From contig CALUQS010000018.1 of assembly GCA_944322975.1 (NCBI GenBank), positions 1 through 60,505 of the forward strand: 60,505 bases of DNA. Direction: 5' to 3'. Source of the DNA: Candidatus Gastranaerophilales bacterium (lineage in GTDB: Bacteria > Cyanobacteriota > Vampirovibrionia > Gastranaerophilales > Gastranaerophilaceae). Within the stretch, counting starts at the first letter, position 1, and each line of letters opens with the position of its first letter. The notes under the pieces were generated by a model. It was not told the DNA's origin, searched no databases, and worked only from the letters and a program-made list of their open reading frames with translations. This document shows positions 46,572 through 56,170 of this stretch, piece after piece. Made by a program: the position numbers and the translations under genes.

Positions 46572-47459
46572 CTAAACCCAGTTTTCCAAATCAGGAGTTT
46601 TTTTACGCCAGTCTTTAGACACCTTGACATTAAGCTCAAGAAATACTTTTTTGTCTAACATTTTTTCAAGTTCCAACCGTGCCTGAGTGCCTATTTTTTT
46701 GAGCATTTGTCCTTTTTTGCCAATCATTATACCTTTCTGGCTGTCGTGTTCAACATGTATAACAGCAGAAATTTTGTCTATGTCATCTTTTTCTTCATAC
46801 TTTTCAATGATAACGGCAACGCTGTGAGGGATTTCGTCTTTTGTGTTTAACAGTATTTTTTCCCTAATGATTTCCTGCGCTATCGAACGCATACTTTCAT
46901 CGGTCAAATCCTCCTCATCATAAATAGGAGCGCCTTGCGGAAGTTTGCGCATTATTGAAGAAATAAGAGTATCTATATTTCTCCCTGTCTGCGCAGATAT
47001 CCTTGCTGTCGCAAGATTGGTATCAAACAGCATCTTATAGGTAAGGATGTTTTGTTCTTTTTTTATAGGGTCTTTTATTTTATCAACTTTGTTAAGCACA
47101 ATTATGACAGGAATATTTGTCTTTTTAAGCAGATTTTCAACAATCCATTTGTCTCCCGCACCGGCAGGCTCTGACACATCAACAATAAACAAAATCAAAT
47201 CCGCATCGGGAATTGAGCACTTTGCTTCATCCATCAAAAATTCACCGAGTTTGTCAACGGGTTTGTGGATTCCGGGGGTATCAATAAAGACAATCTGTCC
47301 TTCTGTGTTAGTGTATATACCTTTAATACGTTTGCGTGTTGTTTGTGCCTTGTCTGTGGCAATAACAATTTTTTGCCCTATTATTGTATTGAGCAAGGTT
47401 GACTTGCCGACATTAGGACGACCGATTACCGCAACAAAACCAGATTTAAAATCTTTCAT
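46572..47459 (-). CDS. era: GTPase Era
   Basis: 295 aa. G1 GRPNVGKST at 13-21, G3 DTPGI, G4 NKVD, and the C-terminal KH domain with MIGKKGQMLKKIG. It binds 16S rRNA and aids 30S maturation. Starts 12 bp after prfA on the same strand. Confidence 0.97.
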   Translation of the reverse strand: MKDFKSGFVAVIGRPNVGKSTLLNTIIGQKIVIATDKAQTTRKRIKGIYTNTEGQIVFIDTPGIHKPVDKLGEFLMDEAKCSIPDADLILFIVDVSEPAGAGDKWIVENLLKKTNIPVIIVLNKVDKIKDPIKKEQNILTYKMLFDTNLATARISAQTGRNIDTLISSIMRKLPQGAPIYDEEDLTDESMRSIAQEIIREKILLNTKDEIPHSVAVIIEKYEEKDDIDKISAVIHVEHDSQKGIMIGKKGQMLKKIGTQARLELEKMLDKKVFLELNVKVSKDWRKKTPDLENWV

Positions 47460-47471
47460 AAATTATACCTT

Positions 47472-48554
47472 TTAGTTTATTTCCGCCAGTTTTTCCAGCT
47501 TGAGTTTCTGGTCGTGTTCCATCAAAAGGTTTATCAATTCATCCAAATCACCATCAATAACTGTCCAAACATTGAGGTTTTGATTTATGCGGTGGTCGGT
47601 AAGACGCCCCTGAGGGAAATTGTAAGTTCTGATACGTTCTGACCTATCGCCGGTACCCACCTGTGAACGTCTCAGGTCTGTGATTTCCTTCATTTGTTTC
47701 TGGGTTTCGATATCGTATAATTTTGCTTTCAAAATTTGCAAAGCACGTTCTTTGTTTTGCAGCTGCGAACGTTCCTCCGTACAGAAAATCATAATTCCTG
47801 AAGGTTTGTGGAATACTCTTACCGCTGTTTCCACTTTATTAACGTTTTGTCCGCCGGCACCGCCAGAGCGTGCTGTTGATATTTCTAAATCATTCGGATT
47901 AAGTTCAATTTCCACATCATCAACCTCAGGCATAACAGCGACCGTGGCAGTAGATGTATGGACGCGGCCCTGAGACTCTGTTTGAGGGACACGCTGAACC
48001 CTGTGAACACCTGATTCATATTTGAGTTTTGAATAAATACTGTCGCCTTTAATAGAGATAATAACCTCTGAAACCCCGCCTGCTTCGCAATCGGTTTTAC
48101 TCAGGATTTGCGATTGCCAGCCCTGTTTGTCAGCATAACGCAAATACATTCTCATAAGGTCGCCGGCAAAGATATTCGCCTCATCACCGCCTGCTCCGCC
48201 TCTGATTTCAAGCATAATATCCTTATCGTCCATCGGATCTCTCGGCAGCAAAAGAACTTTCATTCTTTCTTCAAGTTCCTTATTTTTTGCCTCGTTTGAG
48301 TCTATCTCACCATGCAAATACTGTTTCATCTCAGAATCGGTCTCTGATTTTAAGAGTTCTTTAGCGTCCTCTATGGCGTCAGAGTTATCTTTCCACTGAT
48401 GGTAAACCTCTACGGTTTCTTCCATGGCTTTTCTTTGTTTTGACAAATCTCTAAACTTTTCGTAATCAGAAATAACATCAGGATCTGATAATATTTTTCC
48501 GAGTTCAACATATTTTTCTTCTATTTGAAGAATTTTATCTAACATATCTTTCAT
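47472..48554 (-). CDS. prfA: Peptide chain release factor 1
   Basis: 360 aa, normal length. It reads UAA/UAG and releases peptides. GAGGQNVNK carries the GGQ motif; [20 protein letters not shown] fits RF1. The presence of a normal RF1 suggests that TAG is read as stop in this genome, which matters for the in-frame TAG at 393-395. Confidence 0.97.
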   Translation of the reverse strand: MKDMLDKILQIEEKYVELGKILSDPDVISDYEKFRDLSKQRKAMEETVEVYHQWKDNSDAIEDAKELLKSETDSEMKQYLHGEIDSNEAKNKELEERMKVLLLPRDPMDDKDIMLEIRGGAGGDEANIFAGDLMRMYLRYADKQGWQSQILSKTDCEAGGVSEVIISIKGDSIYSKLKYESGVHRVQRVPQTESQGRVHTSTATVAVMPEVDDVEIELNPNDLEISTARSGGAGGQNVNKVETAVRVFHKPSGIMIFCTEERSQLQNKERALQILKAKLYDIETQKQMKEITDLRRSQVGTGDRSERIRTYNFPQGRLTDHRINQNLNVWTVIDGDLDELINLLMEHDQKLKLEKLAEIN

Positions 48555-48662
48555 GGCATGTATATTCCCTATCTGCTTGTTATTTTATAATAACGCAAGC
48601 AAAATTTTTTGCAAAAGCCCCATAAATAAGTTTAAAGTTTGTACGTTTGGCTAAACAAAAGA

Positions 48663-48700
48663 AAAGAAGGCAAACTCAGTATCTAGAATTTGCCTTCTTT
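48663..48700 (-). terminator. Terminator after pilT
   Basis: Perfect 12-bp arms AAAGAAGGCAAA / TTTGCCTTCTTT with a 14-nt loop, followed on the minus strand by TTCTTTTGTTT. Confidence 0.8.
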
Positions 48701-48726
48701 GTAAGTTTTTATAAATTACTTATAAT

Positions 48727-49794
48727 TTATAGATTTATGAGTCTTCTCAATTCATCAGGACGGCTTGTTTTTGCAAGAGCGTCTTCCGCTGAAACAAGAT
48801 TTTTCTTATACAGGTTGGCAAGAGAAGTTTCCAAAGTCTGCATGCAGTGCTGTGCACCGGTTTGGATAGCCGAATACATCTGAGAAGTTTTACCTTCACG
48901 AATAAGGTTGGCAACAGCGCCGTTAACAACCATAACTTCCAATGCCATTACACGACCTTTCTTTTCACCTGTTTCTGTTAATTTAGGCAAAAGGGTCTGC
49001 GAAAATACCGCACAAAGTGAGTTAGAAAGCATAATACGAATCTGCTGCTGCTGCCCCTGCGGGAATACGTCAATAATACGGTCAATAGTCTGGCTTGCCG
49101 ATGAGGTGTGAAGCGTTCCCATAACAAGGTGGCCTGTTTCTGCGGCTGTAATAGCAAGTGAAATTGTTTCAAGGTCACGCAACTCACCTACCAGAATGAT
49201 ATCAGGGTCTTCACGAAGTGCTGATTTAAGAGCGTTAGCAAATGACCTTGTATCCTGACCCAGTTCTCTCTGGTGAACTACACTCTGTTTGGATTTGTGA
49301 ACAAATTCGACAGGATCTTCAATTGTCAAAATGTGTTCGTTGCGGTTTTCATTGATATAATCAATCATAGACGCAAGAGTTGTTGATTTACCGGAACCGG
49401 TAGGACCGGTTACCAGAATCAGGCCTCTGGGTCTTTCTGTAATTTTTCTTACAATCGGAGGTAAACCTAACGATTCAAACGTAGGACACACTGTGTTAAT
49501 TGTTCTGAACGCAGCAGCGTATGTATTGTTATTTTTATAAACGTTAACACGGAATCTGCCAAGACCGTGAATACCGTATGAAAGGTCAAGTTCCCAATCT
49601 TGTTCCAGTTTTCTTCGTTGTTCGTTGTTTAAAATAGGAAATATCAATGTTTCTACATTTTCTGCAGTCAACATTTCATGGTTTGTTCTTATTAATTTTC
49701 CGTCTATACGAAATACCGGCGGCAGGTTTGCAGAAATGTGAATATCACTCGCACCTTGTCCGACAGCGTCTTCCAATAATTCTTCTATCAACAT
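48727..49794 (-). CDS. pilT: Type IV pilus retraction ATPase PilT
   Basis: 355 aa. Walker A GPTGSGKST at 130-138, Asp box EDPVEFVH, Walker B LRDLETI region with DPDIILVGE, His box HTSSASQTIDRI, and the PilT-type AIRNLIRE-like end (GAVANLIREGKTSQM). It powers pilus disassembly for twitching. No pilB or pilC nearby. It would act with the pilin-like proteins encoded elsewhere in the window. Confidence 0.95.
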   Translation of the reverse strand: MLIEELLEDAVGQGASDIHISANLPPVFRIDGKLIRTNHEMLTAENVETLIFPILNNEQRRKLEQDWELDLSYGIHGLGRFRVNVYKNNNTYAAAFRTINTVCPTFESLGLPPIVRKITERPRGLILVTGPTGSGKSTTLASMIDYINENRNEHILTIEDPVEFVHKSKQSVVHQRELGQDTRSFANALKSALREDPDIILVGELRDLETISLAITAAETGHLVMGTLHTSSASQTIDRIIDVFPQGQQQQIRIMLSNSLCAVFSQTLLPKLTETGEKKGRVMALEVMVVNGAVANLIREGKTSQMYSAIQTGAQHCMQTLETSLANLYKKNLVSAEDALAKTSRPDELRRLINL

Positions 49795-49927
49795 AATATT
49801 TAAGCTCCTACTATAAATATTCTCATAACAACCGAGAATAATTTTTTTAATGATATAATAAATATGCTTAACTAAATTTTACAATCTAGACGCGTTATTG
49901 TCAAAATAAATTATGGAGAAACATACT

Positions 49928-50746
49928 ATGAATATAACACCTGTAAAACTCAGGAATTTTGAAATTGGCGGCGATAAACTTACAATACTCGCCGGCCCTT
50001 GCGCTATAGAAAGCAAAGACATACTTTTTACTGTTGCAGAAGCCTTAAAAAAAATCACAACAGAGCTTGATATAAACTATGTTTTTAAGTCTTCTTTTGA
50101 TAAAGCAAACAGAAGCTCCATAAAATCCTTCCGCGGTCCGGGACTGGAAAAAGGACTAGAATTACTTGCACAGGTAAAAAAAGAATTTGACCTGCCGATA
50201 GTTACAGACATACATACCCCTGATCAGGCAGCACCTGTTGGAGAAGTTGCAGACATAATACAAATCCCTGCTTTTTTATGCAGACAGACTGATTTGCTTG
50301 TTGCTGCAGCAAAAACAGGGAAAATTGTAAACATCAAAAAAGGACAATTTTTAGCACCTGCACAGATGAAACCGCTTGCGCAAAAAGTTGTTGATTCCGG
50401 CAATAACAAAGTTCTGTTTACTGACAGAGGAACCAGTTTTGGATATAACAACCTTGTTGTGGATATGAGAGGCATACCAATAATGCAGGAAATGGGATAT
50501 CCTGTAGTTTTTGATGCAACACACAGCGTACAACTGCCTGGCGGAGCCGGTGAATGCTCTTCCGGCGAAAGACAATATGTTTCCACTCTTGCTAAAGCAG
50601 CTACAGCTGCCGGCGCTAAAGCATTATTTTTTGAAATACACCCCGAGCCTGATAAAGCACTTTGTGACGGTCCAAACATGCTTTCTGTCAATATGGCAAA
50701 AGATGTATTTAAGATTTGCAATGAGATATTCAAACTTGTGAATTAA
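49928..50746 (+). CDS. kdsA: 3-deoxy-8-phosphooctulonate (KDO-8-P) synthase
   Basis: 272 aa from ATG 49928 (GGAG 9 nt upstream; the ATG at 49913 lacks an RBS). [41 protein letters not shown] and [11 protein letters not shown] are family hallmarks. It condenses PEP with arabinose-5-phosphate for Kdo, the inner core sugar of LPS, so the cell has or had an LPS outer membrane. Confidence 0.97.
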   Translation: MNITPVKLRNFEIGGDKLTILAGPCAIESKDILFTVAEALKKITTELDINYVFKSSFDKANRSSIKSFRGPGLEKGLELLAQVKKEFDLPIVTDIHTPDQAAPVGEVADIIQIPAFLCRQTDLLVAAAKTGKIVNIKKGQFLAPAQMKPLAQKVVDSGNNKVLFTDRGTSFGYNNLVVDMRGIPIMQEMGYPVVFDATHSVQLPGGAGECSSGERQYVSTLAKAATAAGAKALFFEIHPEPDKALCDGPNMLSVNMAKDVFKICNEIFKLVN

Positions 50747-50775
50747 AACAATCAAACATATTACACATTCATAAT

Positions 50776-50794
50776 CAACCAATGAATATGGTTG
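50776..50794 (+). terminator. Possible terminator after kdsA
   Basis: CAACCA-N7-TGGTTG followed by a T-rich but broken tract (TAACCATTTTG). Weak. Confidence 0.4.
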
Positions 50795-50854
50795 TAACCA
50801 TTTTGTTTATTTATAATATAATAATTTTATAAATCTAATATTTGTGAGGGTAAA

Positions 50855-51889
50855 ATGAAAGAAACTTTGGAAAAAATTCATAAAAGTGCGCTTGAAGCTA
50901 TTGAAAAAATTCAGTCCACAGCCGATATTGAAGAGGTTAAAAACACTTATTTAAGCCGTAAGAGCGAACTTAACAACATCAAAAAAAATCTAAAAGACCT
51001 CTCCGTAGAGGATAAAAGGATAGTTGGCTCTTTGTCTAACCAGATTACCGGAGATATCGAAAAAAAACTAAATGAAAAGTTTCAATTCTTTTACAACAAA
51101 GAACTTAACGAAAAACTGGAAAAAGAAAGCATAGATATTACACTCCCAGGGGCATATACGCCTTTTGGAAAAGTACACCCTCTTACCCAAACAGTAGATG
51201 AAATTGTAGAAATTTTTCAGGGGATGGGTTTTTCCCTTGTACACAACGAAAACTCTCCGGAGGTTGAAACAGAATATTTCAATTTTGATATGTTAAACAC
51301 CCCCAAAGACCATCCGGCAAGAGATATGCAGGACACTTTCTATACCCAGGTTGCTAAAAATGTTGTTTTAAGAAGCCAGACCTCGGGAGCACAAATACAT
51401 GAAATGCTTACAAGCAAACCTCCGATAAGGGTAATATCACCCGGGCGTGTTTACAGAAAAGAATCCGTAAGCGCAAGGAAAAACAACCTTTTCCATCAGA
51501 TAGAAGGGCTGCTTGTTGACAAAGATATTACTTTTGCTGATTTAAAAGGAGTTATGAACGAGTTTTTGAGACTGTACTTCGGTTCGGCAAGACCAACCAG
51601 ATTCAGAAGCAGTTTCTTCCCGTTTACAGAACCGTCAGCAGAAGTTGATGTACAGTGTATAATGTGTCACGGCAAAGGCTGTCGCGTATGCTCAGGCACC
51701 GGATGGCTCGAAATCTTAGGCAGCGGAATGGTTGACCCAAATGTATTAAAAAATGTTGGAGTAGACCCTGAAATATATTCCGGTTTTGCCTTTGGTATGG
51801 GGGTTGAACGTCTTGCAATGCTAAAATGGGGCATTGATGATATCAGACTGTTCTTCAACAACGATGTAAGATTTTTAAAACAATTTTAA
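50855..51889 (+). CDS. pheS: Phenylalanyl-tRNA synthetase alpha subunit
   Basis: 344 aa. N-terminal coiled coil 1-90, then the class II core: HPLTQTVDEI, ARDMQDTFY, FHQIEGLLVDK and motif 3 in GMGVERLAMLKWGI. The ligand motif SEVDVQC-like segment (SAEVDVQCIMC) and GWLEILGSGM are present. RBS GTGAGGG. pheT does not follow; a GNAT gene does, so the two subunits are split. Confidence 0.97.
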   Translation: MKETLEKIHKSALEAIEKIQSTADIEEVKNTYLSRKSELNNIKKNLKDLSVEDKRIVGSLSNQITGDIEKKLNEKFQFFYNKELNEKLEKESIDITLPGAYTPFGKVHPLTQTVDEIVEIFQGMGFSLVHNENSPEVETEYFNFDMLNTPKDHPARDMQDTFYTQVAKNVVLRSQTSGAQIHEMLTSKPPIRVISPGRVYRKESVSARKNNLFHQIEGLLVDKDITFADLKGVMNEFLRLYFGSARPTRFRSSFFPFTEPSAEVDVQCIMCHGKGCRVCSGTGWLEILGSGMVDPNVLKNVGVDPEIYSGFAFGMGVERLAMLKWGIDDIRLFFNNDVRFLKQF

Positions 51890-51968
51890 TAAATTTTAAC
51901 ACTTTATCTAAAAAGTAACAAAAAAATATTTTCAGGCGTATTTCTATACAATAACAGGAGAGAAAGCT

Positions 51969-52712
51969 ATGGTTATTTGTGGAATATCCTCTGGAAGCAA
52001 TCATTCTGTGACTTTCGGCTCACAGAATAATCCCGTGTCTAAATTTCAGATAAAAACCGACAAAGGTACTCTGTTTGTAAAAGAATTCAGCGAAAAAGAC
52101 GCACGCTACAACTCTAAAATGTATGAGCTGGCCAAATTTTTCTCGGATAATTTTATAAATAATACAAATGACCCCTCCCTTACACAGTACAAAAAACCCG
52201 AAAACTTTGAAAAATACTTGAACATGATTGACGGGATGACCCGATATTACAAAAAAATGTTTATTCAAGATGACGGGAATCTTACTGTTTTAGAAGCCAG
52301 AAATGCTGTAGGAGAGCTATGTGCCGCCGTCGTTGCACAAACCTTTAACGATGAGCCTTCCGGTTTAAAAGACGAGAAAACCTGCTACATCGATTCTATT
52401 GCAGTTAAAAAGAAATACAGACACAACCATGTCGGACAAATATTGATGAATAAGGCTGTTAACTGTTCTAAAGATGTTTATACCGACGCTTTTCTGGCAT
52501 CCGACAATCTCGCTGTTGACTTTCAGTTAAAAAACGGTTACAGAATAATGGATTACACCAACCCTGATGAAAAGATTGTGATTGATAAAATCAATCAATT
52601 CAGAAAAGATTACCCCGACTATATAACATTTATGGATAAAAAGCTGACTACAGCCAAAAATCATACCCCCTGGTACAAAAGAGTTATTCACTCAAAAGAA
52701 GAGAAAAATTAA
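51969..52712 (+). CDS. GNAT-like acetyltransferase with N-terminal VTFGS motif
   Basis: 247 aa. The GNAT core is about 95-185: CYIDSIAVKKKYRHNHVGQI matches strand 4 and the acetyl-CoA loop (R/Q-x-x-G-x-G/A), though the loop is degenerate. Residues 14-18 (VTFGS) resemble the N-terminal motif of other proteins here. The C-terminal 50 residues are basic. Acceptor unknown. The RBS is GGAGAGAAAGC before ATG 51969. Confidence 0.72.
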   Translation: MVICGISSGSNHSVTFGSQNNPVSKFQIKTDKGTLFVKEFSEKDARYNSKMYELAKFFSDNFINNTNDPSLTQYKKPENFEKYLNMIDGMTRYYKKMFIQDDGNLTVLEARNAVGELCAAVVAQTFNDEPSGLKDEKTCYIDSIAVKKKYRHNHVGQILMNKAVNCSKDVYTDAFLASDNLAVDFQLKNGYRIMDYTNPDEKIVIDKINQFRKDYPDYITFMDKKLTTAKNHTPWYKRVIHSKEEKN

Positions 52713-52724
52713 ATATAAAAATAG

Positions 52725-53666
52725 CTATACAAACTTGCATCCCTGATGGGAATTTCTTAATTCTAATTCTTTGTCAATTTTATTTAATATTTCAAATTTT
52801 TTATTAAGCCATTTTGGTGCAACCTTGATTGCCTGCAATCCGTTACCGCCAAGCCTGTGGATAGTTGTGTCAGGCGGCAAAAGCTCCAGACAGTCACATG
52901 CGGTAACAATGTATTCATCTTCTTGAAGAAGCGTTATTTCCCCATTTTCATACATATCATATAGTTTTGTATTTGGAAAAACGCACAGGCAATGAAATTT
53001 AACCCCGTCAACCTTCAATTGTGCAAGTGCATTGATTGTTTTTAGCATATCTTCTTTTGTTTCTCCCGGAAGCCCCAGAATAATATGCACACACACTTTT
53101 ATTCCGCGTTGTTTTGTCATTTCATAAGCTTTTAAAAAGGTTTTGTAATCGTGCCCCCTGTTAATAAACTTGAGCGTTTTGTCATGTATCGATTGCAGAC
53201 CGTATTCCACCCAGGTCTCATATCTATCGGTGTATGAAACAATCAAATCCAGCTTTTGTTCATCGACACAATCCGGTCTTGTTCCTATTGAGATACCTAC
53301 AACATCTTTATGGCACAGTGAGGCGTCATATATTTTTTTTAATTCATCTACCGGTTTATAGGTGTTTGAATAAGCCTGAAAATAAGACATAAATTTTTGT
53401 GCTTTAAAACGGGAGGAAAGTGTGCTTATTCCTGTTAAAACCTGTTGTTCAACAGACAGATGAGAGTCGTGTGCACGTGAAAAACTTCCCCCGTCATCAC
53501 AAAAAATACAACCGCCCGATGAGATTGTTCCGTCTCTGTTCGGGCAGTTAAAACCTGCATCAAGTGTGATTTTATACACTTTTTTGCCAAATTTGTTTTT
53601 TAAATATTCGCTGAATTGATGGTACCTTTTTGCGGTTACGGGTCTTGGATAAAATATTTCCTGCAT
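52725..53666 (-). CDS. TIGR01212/YhcC family radical SAM protein
   Basis: 313 aa. C41, C53 and C56 (CPNRDG...GGCIFC) form the iron-sulfur motif with the wide first spacing typical of YhcC. Other motifs: GISIGTRPDCV, WVEYGLQSIHDKTL, HIILGLPGETKEDM. Function of the family is not firmly known; it is related to the Elp3/radical SAM group. The zinc-ribbon gene lies 15 bp upstream on the same strand. Confidence 0.92.
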   Translation of the reverse strand: MQEIFYPRPVTAKRYHQFSEYLKNKFGKKVYKITLDAGFNCPNRDGTISSGGCIFCDDGGSFSRAHDSHLSVEQQVLTGISTLSSRFKAQKFMSYFQAYSNTYKPVDELKKIYDASLCHKDVVGISIGTRPDCVDEQKLDLIVSYTDRYETWVEYGLQSIHDKTLKFINRGHDYKTFLKAYEMTKQRGIKVCVHIILGLPGETKEDMLKTINALAQLKVDGVKFHCLCVFPNTKLYDMYENGEITLLQEDEYIVTACDCLELLPPDTTIHRLGGNGLQAIKVAPKWLNKKFEILNKIDKELELRNSHQGCKFV

Positions 53667-53681
53667 AATAAAATAACGACT

Positions 53682-53852
53682 TTATTCAGCGGACTCATCA
53701 TCCGGTAAAACAGGATAAAGGTAGTGTTCTCCGCATTTAGGACATACAACCTCCTGCTGTTTTCCATCTTCAAGTATTGCTACTTCAAACAGTTCTCTGC
53801 AGCTTGATTGTACGCATCTTATTGCCCATGAAGGTCTTACTATTCTTGCCAT
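53682..53852 (-). CDS. Small zinc-ribbon protein
   Basis: 56 aa, start MARIVRPSWAIRCVQ after GGAG. C13, C18, C37 and C40 (CVQSSC and CPKCGEHY) can bind one zinc ion. The end is acidic (LPDDESAE). It is just upstream of the radical SAM gene. No named family recognised; a nucleic acid or protein adaptor role is possible. Confidence 0.7.
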   Translation of the reverse strand: MARIVRPSWAIRCVQSSCRELFEVAILEDGKQQEVVCPKCGEHYLYPVLPDDESAE

Positions 53853-53985
53853 AATTCAATCTCCGTTTATATTTGCAAGATAATTTTATCATAATTTTGC
53901 GGTTAATGCCATAATATATTTTTGCCCTGTTTTTACATATAAATTTTTGATAATATTGAATAATAACTAACAGGCGGTATTAACA

Positions 53986-54681
53986 TTGGATATTATAAAG
54001 TTTTTAAAAAAAGAACTCGCCGGCTGGCATAAATACGAAATAGCGGCAATTTTTATCGTATTTATTATTGTGTTAATAAACGGTATTGTTCTTCACGATA
54101 ACAAAGCTGCCATAGTTTCTGCAATATGCGGTGTGTTGTACACAACACTTGCAGGAAAAGGGAAAATATCCTGTTATTTTTTCGGGCTTTTAGGAACCTC
54201 GTTTTATTCTTATCTGTCTTTAAAAAATGCGCTGTGGGGAAATCTTATCCTTTATGCGTGTTATTATTTTCCTATGCAGGTTACAGGAATTTTTAAATGG
54301 AAAGGGCATCTTAAATCAGATACAGGAGAAATTTATAAAACAAAACTTTCTAAAAAAGAATTTGTTGTGCTGTTTAGCTGTTCAGTCATTGCCTGTATTT
54401 TTGCAATCGTTATCTTATACTATTTTAACGACAAAAGCCCTGTCTTAGACGGGATTACAACAGTTTTGTCAGTGGTTGGCATGTATTTGACGGTAAAAAG
54501 ATGCATTGAACAGTGGGTTGTATGGATTATTGTTAACGGGTTATCATCCATTATGTGGCTGTACCTTATTATACAGGGTACAAAAGCATATTCAACTTTG
54601 CTTATGTGGATTGTATATTTTATACTTGGAATATATTTCTTTTTTGTCTGGAAAAAAGAGTTAGGTCAAAATATAAAATAA
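53986..54681 (+). CDS. pnuC: PnuC-type nicotinamide riboside transporter
   Basis: 231 aa with seven hydrophobic segments. YFPMQVTGIFKWKGHL and the later IEQWVVWIIVNGLSSIMW match PnuC, which takes up nicotinamide riboside by facilitated diffusion. The start is TTG 53986 with GGCGG upstream. With nadK in the same window it serves NAD supply. The next gene begins 4 bp after its stop. Confidence 0.92.
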   Translation: MDIIKFLKKELAGWHKYEIAAIFIVFIIVLINGIVLHDNKAAIVSAICGVLYTTLAGKGKISCYFFGLLGTSFYSYLSLKNALWGNLILYACYYFPMQVTGIFKWKGHLKSDTGEIYKTKLSKKEFVVLFSCSVIACIFAIVILYYFNDKSPVLDGITTVLSVVGMYLTVKRCIEQWVVWIIVNGLSSIMWLYLIIQGTKAYSTLLMWIVYFILGIYFFFVWKKELGQNIK

Positions 54682-54685
54682 TATT

Positions 54686-55621
54686 ATGATAATAAATACC
54701 GGTTCCAGAACTGATACTGTCCAATATTACAGCGAATGGCTTTTAAAAAGATTTCAAGAAGGTTACGTTTATTCAAGAAATCCTTTGTTTCCAAATAAAG
54801 TCACAAGGTATGAATTAAATCCCGATGTTGTGGATTGTGTTATTTTTTGCTCAAAAAACTATGAGCCGATTTTAGGGCGATTGCAGGAAATTACAAGCAA
54901 ATTTAATACTTATTTCTATTATACAATTACTGCCTACGGAAAAGATGTTGAACCTAATGTGCCGGATATAGAAGATAGTATTAAAACCCTAATCAAGTTA
55001 TCTAAAATTGTTGGCTCCAAGAGAATTGCATGGAGATATGATCCGATTCTTTTAACAGACAAATATACAAAAACACTGCATTACGAAACTTTTGATTATA
55101 TGGCTCAAAAACTTTCACCATATATTGACAGGTGTATTTTTAGTTTTGTTGAAATGTATAAAAAATTAAAGACAAATATGCCGGAGATTATTGTATTAAC
55201 AGAAGTTGATAAAAATGAAATAGCAAAGAATATAGGAATAATTGCGCAAAAACATAATATACTTTTGCAAACCTGTGCGACTCTCGAAAATTATGATAAA
55301 TACAACATTTTACAGTCAGGATGTATGACAGCAGAAATTTTAGGTAAAGCAAATGATATAACTTTTGGGAATATAAAACATGCCGGCAATCGTAAAGGCT
55401 GCAGATGTATGGAGAGCCGTAACATAGGAGATTACGACACCTGCCCCAACGGCTGCAAGTATTGTTATGCAAACCAAAATTCCGAAATTGCGAAAAAGAA
55501 TTTTGAAAAACGCAATATTAATTCCGCTCTAATTTTAGGGGAATTAAACTCAACTGACGAAATTACGCAAAGCCGCCAAAAATCATTTTTGGTAAAACAT
55601 AAACAACTGGGTTTATATTAG
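54686..55621 (+). CDS. DUF1848 family protein
   Basis: 311 aa. SRTDTVQYYSEWLLKRF and VDCVIFCSKNYEPIL, then WRYDPILLTDKY, and a cysteine-rich end (KGCRCMESRNIGDYDTCPNG, then CKYCYANQN) are DUF1848 hallmarks. The cysteines may bind a metal cluster. Function unknown. There is no RBS, so translation is probably coupled to pnuC 4 bp upstream; a link to NAD metabolism would be a guess. Confidence 0.87.
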   Translation: MIINTGSRTDTVQYYSEWLLKRFQEGYVYSRNPLFPNKVTRYELNPDVVDCVIFCSKNYEPILGRLQEITSKFNTYFYYTITAYGKDVEPNVPDIEDSIKTLIKLSKIVGSKRIAWRYDPILLTDKYTKTLHYETFDYMAQKLSPYIDRCIFSFVEMYKKLKTNMPEIIVLTEVDKNEIAKNIGIIAQKHNILLQTCATLENYDKYNILQSGCMTAEILGKANDITFGNIKHAGNRKGCRCMESRNIGDYDTCPNGCKYCYANQNSEIAKKNFEKRNINSALILGELNSTDEITQSRQKSFLVKHKQLGLY

Positions 55622-55631
55622 TCTAATAAGA

Positions 55632-55745
55632 TTATTTACATTTTTCTTTGTATTTATTGCCCCAATCAGCAAGCGAAGTTAAGACAGATTTAAGGCTTAA
55701 TCCGGTTTTTGTTAATGAATATTCGACTTCTGGCAGGACTTCTAA
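55632..55745 (-). pseudogene. C-terminal remnant of an HxlR-family regulator
   Basis: On the minus strand the frame reads VLPEVEYSLTKTGLSLKSVL and then TSLADWGNKYKEKCK before a stop, the characteristic end of HxlR winged-helix regulators. Upstream of residue 1 there is a stop and then repeat DNA, so the DNA-binding part is gone. About 37 residues remain. It marks an old insertion or deletion at the repeat cluster. Confidence 0.72.
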
Positions 55746-55767
55746 TTACTTTAAAATCAGCCTTACT

Positions 55768-55812
55768 ACACAAATATTACACAAAAAATAAAAAGCACGC
55801 CCAAGAACTCTG
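55768..55812. repeat. Left copy of a 45-bp imperfect direct repeat
   Basis: ACACAAATATTACACAAAAA followed by ATAAAAA, a CGCCC core and ACTCTG. The second copy is at 56171-56216. The pair encloses about 360 bp of hairpins. Confidence 0.75.
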
Positions 55813-55856
55813 TTTGAAAGTTGACTAAATGTCAAGTTTTGAATGGAGGAAAGTAC

Positions 55857-55910
55857 ATGGGGGCTACCTCTCAGAAACAATACTTAATTGTTTCTTCGGC
55901 AGAGTCGTAA
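55857..55910 (+). CDS. Possible 17-codon ORF over the first hairpin
   Basis: ATG 55857 follows GGAGGAAAGTAC, a strong RBS. The frame reads MGATSQKQYLIVSSAES and stops. It lies exactly over hairpin unit A, so it may be a leader peptide, a gene remnant or chance. Confidence 0.25.
   Translation: MGATSQKQYLIVSSAES
55864..55906 (-). repeat. Hairpin unit A of the CTCTGCC/GAGAGGTAG family
   Basis: CTACCTCTC, stem AGAAACAAT-ACTTA-ATTGTTTCT, TC, GGCAGAGT. Read on the minus strand it gives ACTCTGCCG-stem-GAGAGGTAG. Confidence 0.8.
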
Positions 55911-55933
55911 AATGCTAGACTCGGCGCCACTCG

Positions 55934-55977
55934 CTACCTCTCGTAAATATGCCGCCGGCATATTTACCCGGCAGAGT
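55934..55977 (-). repeat. Hairpin unit B of the same family
   Basis: CTACCTCTC, stem GTAAATATGCC-GCC-GGCATATTTAC, CC, GGCAGAGT. Same flanks as unit A with a different, fully paired 11-bp stem. Confidence 0.8.
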
Positions 55978-56004
55978 GTGTACCACTCCTAGCCTGAGAT
56001 AAGA

Positions 56005-56042
56005 ACTCTAAAAAATGATTAAGTATCATTTTTTAGAGGTAG
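56005..56042 (+). repeat. Hairpin unit E, variant of the same family
   Basis: ACTCT, stem AAAAAATGAT-TAAGT-ATCATTTTTT, AGAGGTAG. The GCCG internal loop is missing, so the CTCT/AGAG flank extends the stem directly. Confidence 0.65.
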
Positions 56043-56049
56043 GCTAAGA

Positions 56050-56066
56050 GAAAAACGAAGTTTTTC
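56050..56066. repeat. Short perfect hairpin in the cluster
   Basis: GAAAAAC-GAA-GTTTTTC. It lacks the family flanks. Confidence 0.5.
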
Positions 56067-56105
56067 CGTGCCGTATAAAATTTACGAGCCATACATATCA
56101 GGATG

Positions 56106-56142
56106 CCCTTCGAGTACAAGCGAGGTCCCACTCAGACATATT
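56106..56142. repeat. 36-bp dispersed repeat, copy 1
   Basis: Contains GTACAAGCGAGGTC, then CACTCAGACATAT. The second copy is at 60291-60326 with few differences. Confidence 0.75.
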
Positions 56143-56170
56143 TTTGACTGATTACACAAACTTGCCGATT

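Noticed and set aside
50750-50854. T-box leader before pheS
   Set aside because: The spacer is only about 105 bp and has neither a T-box sequence nor a specifier stem; it holds a weak hairpin and AT-rich promoter-like DNA.
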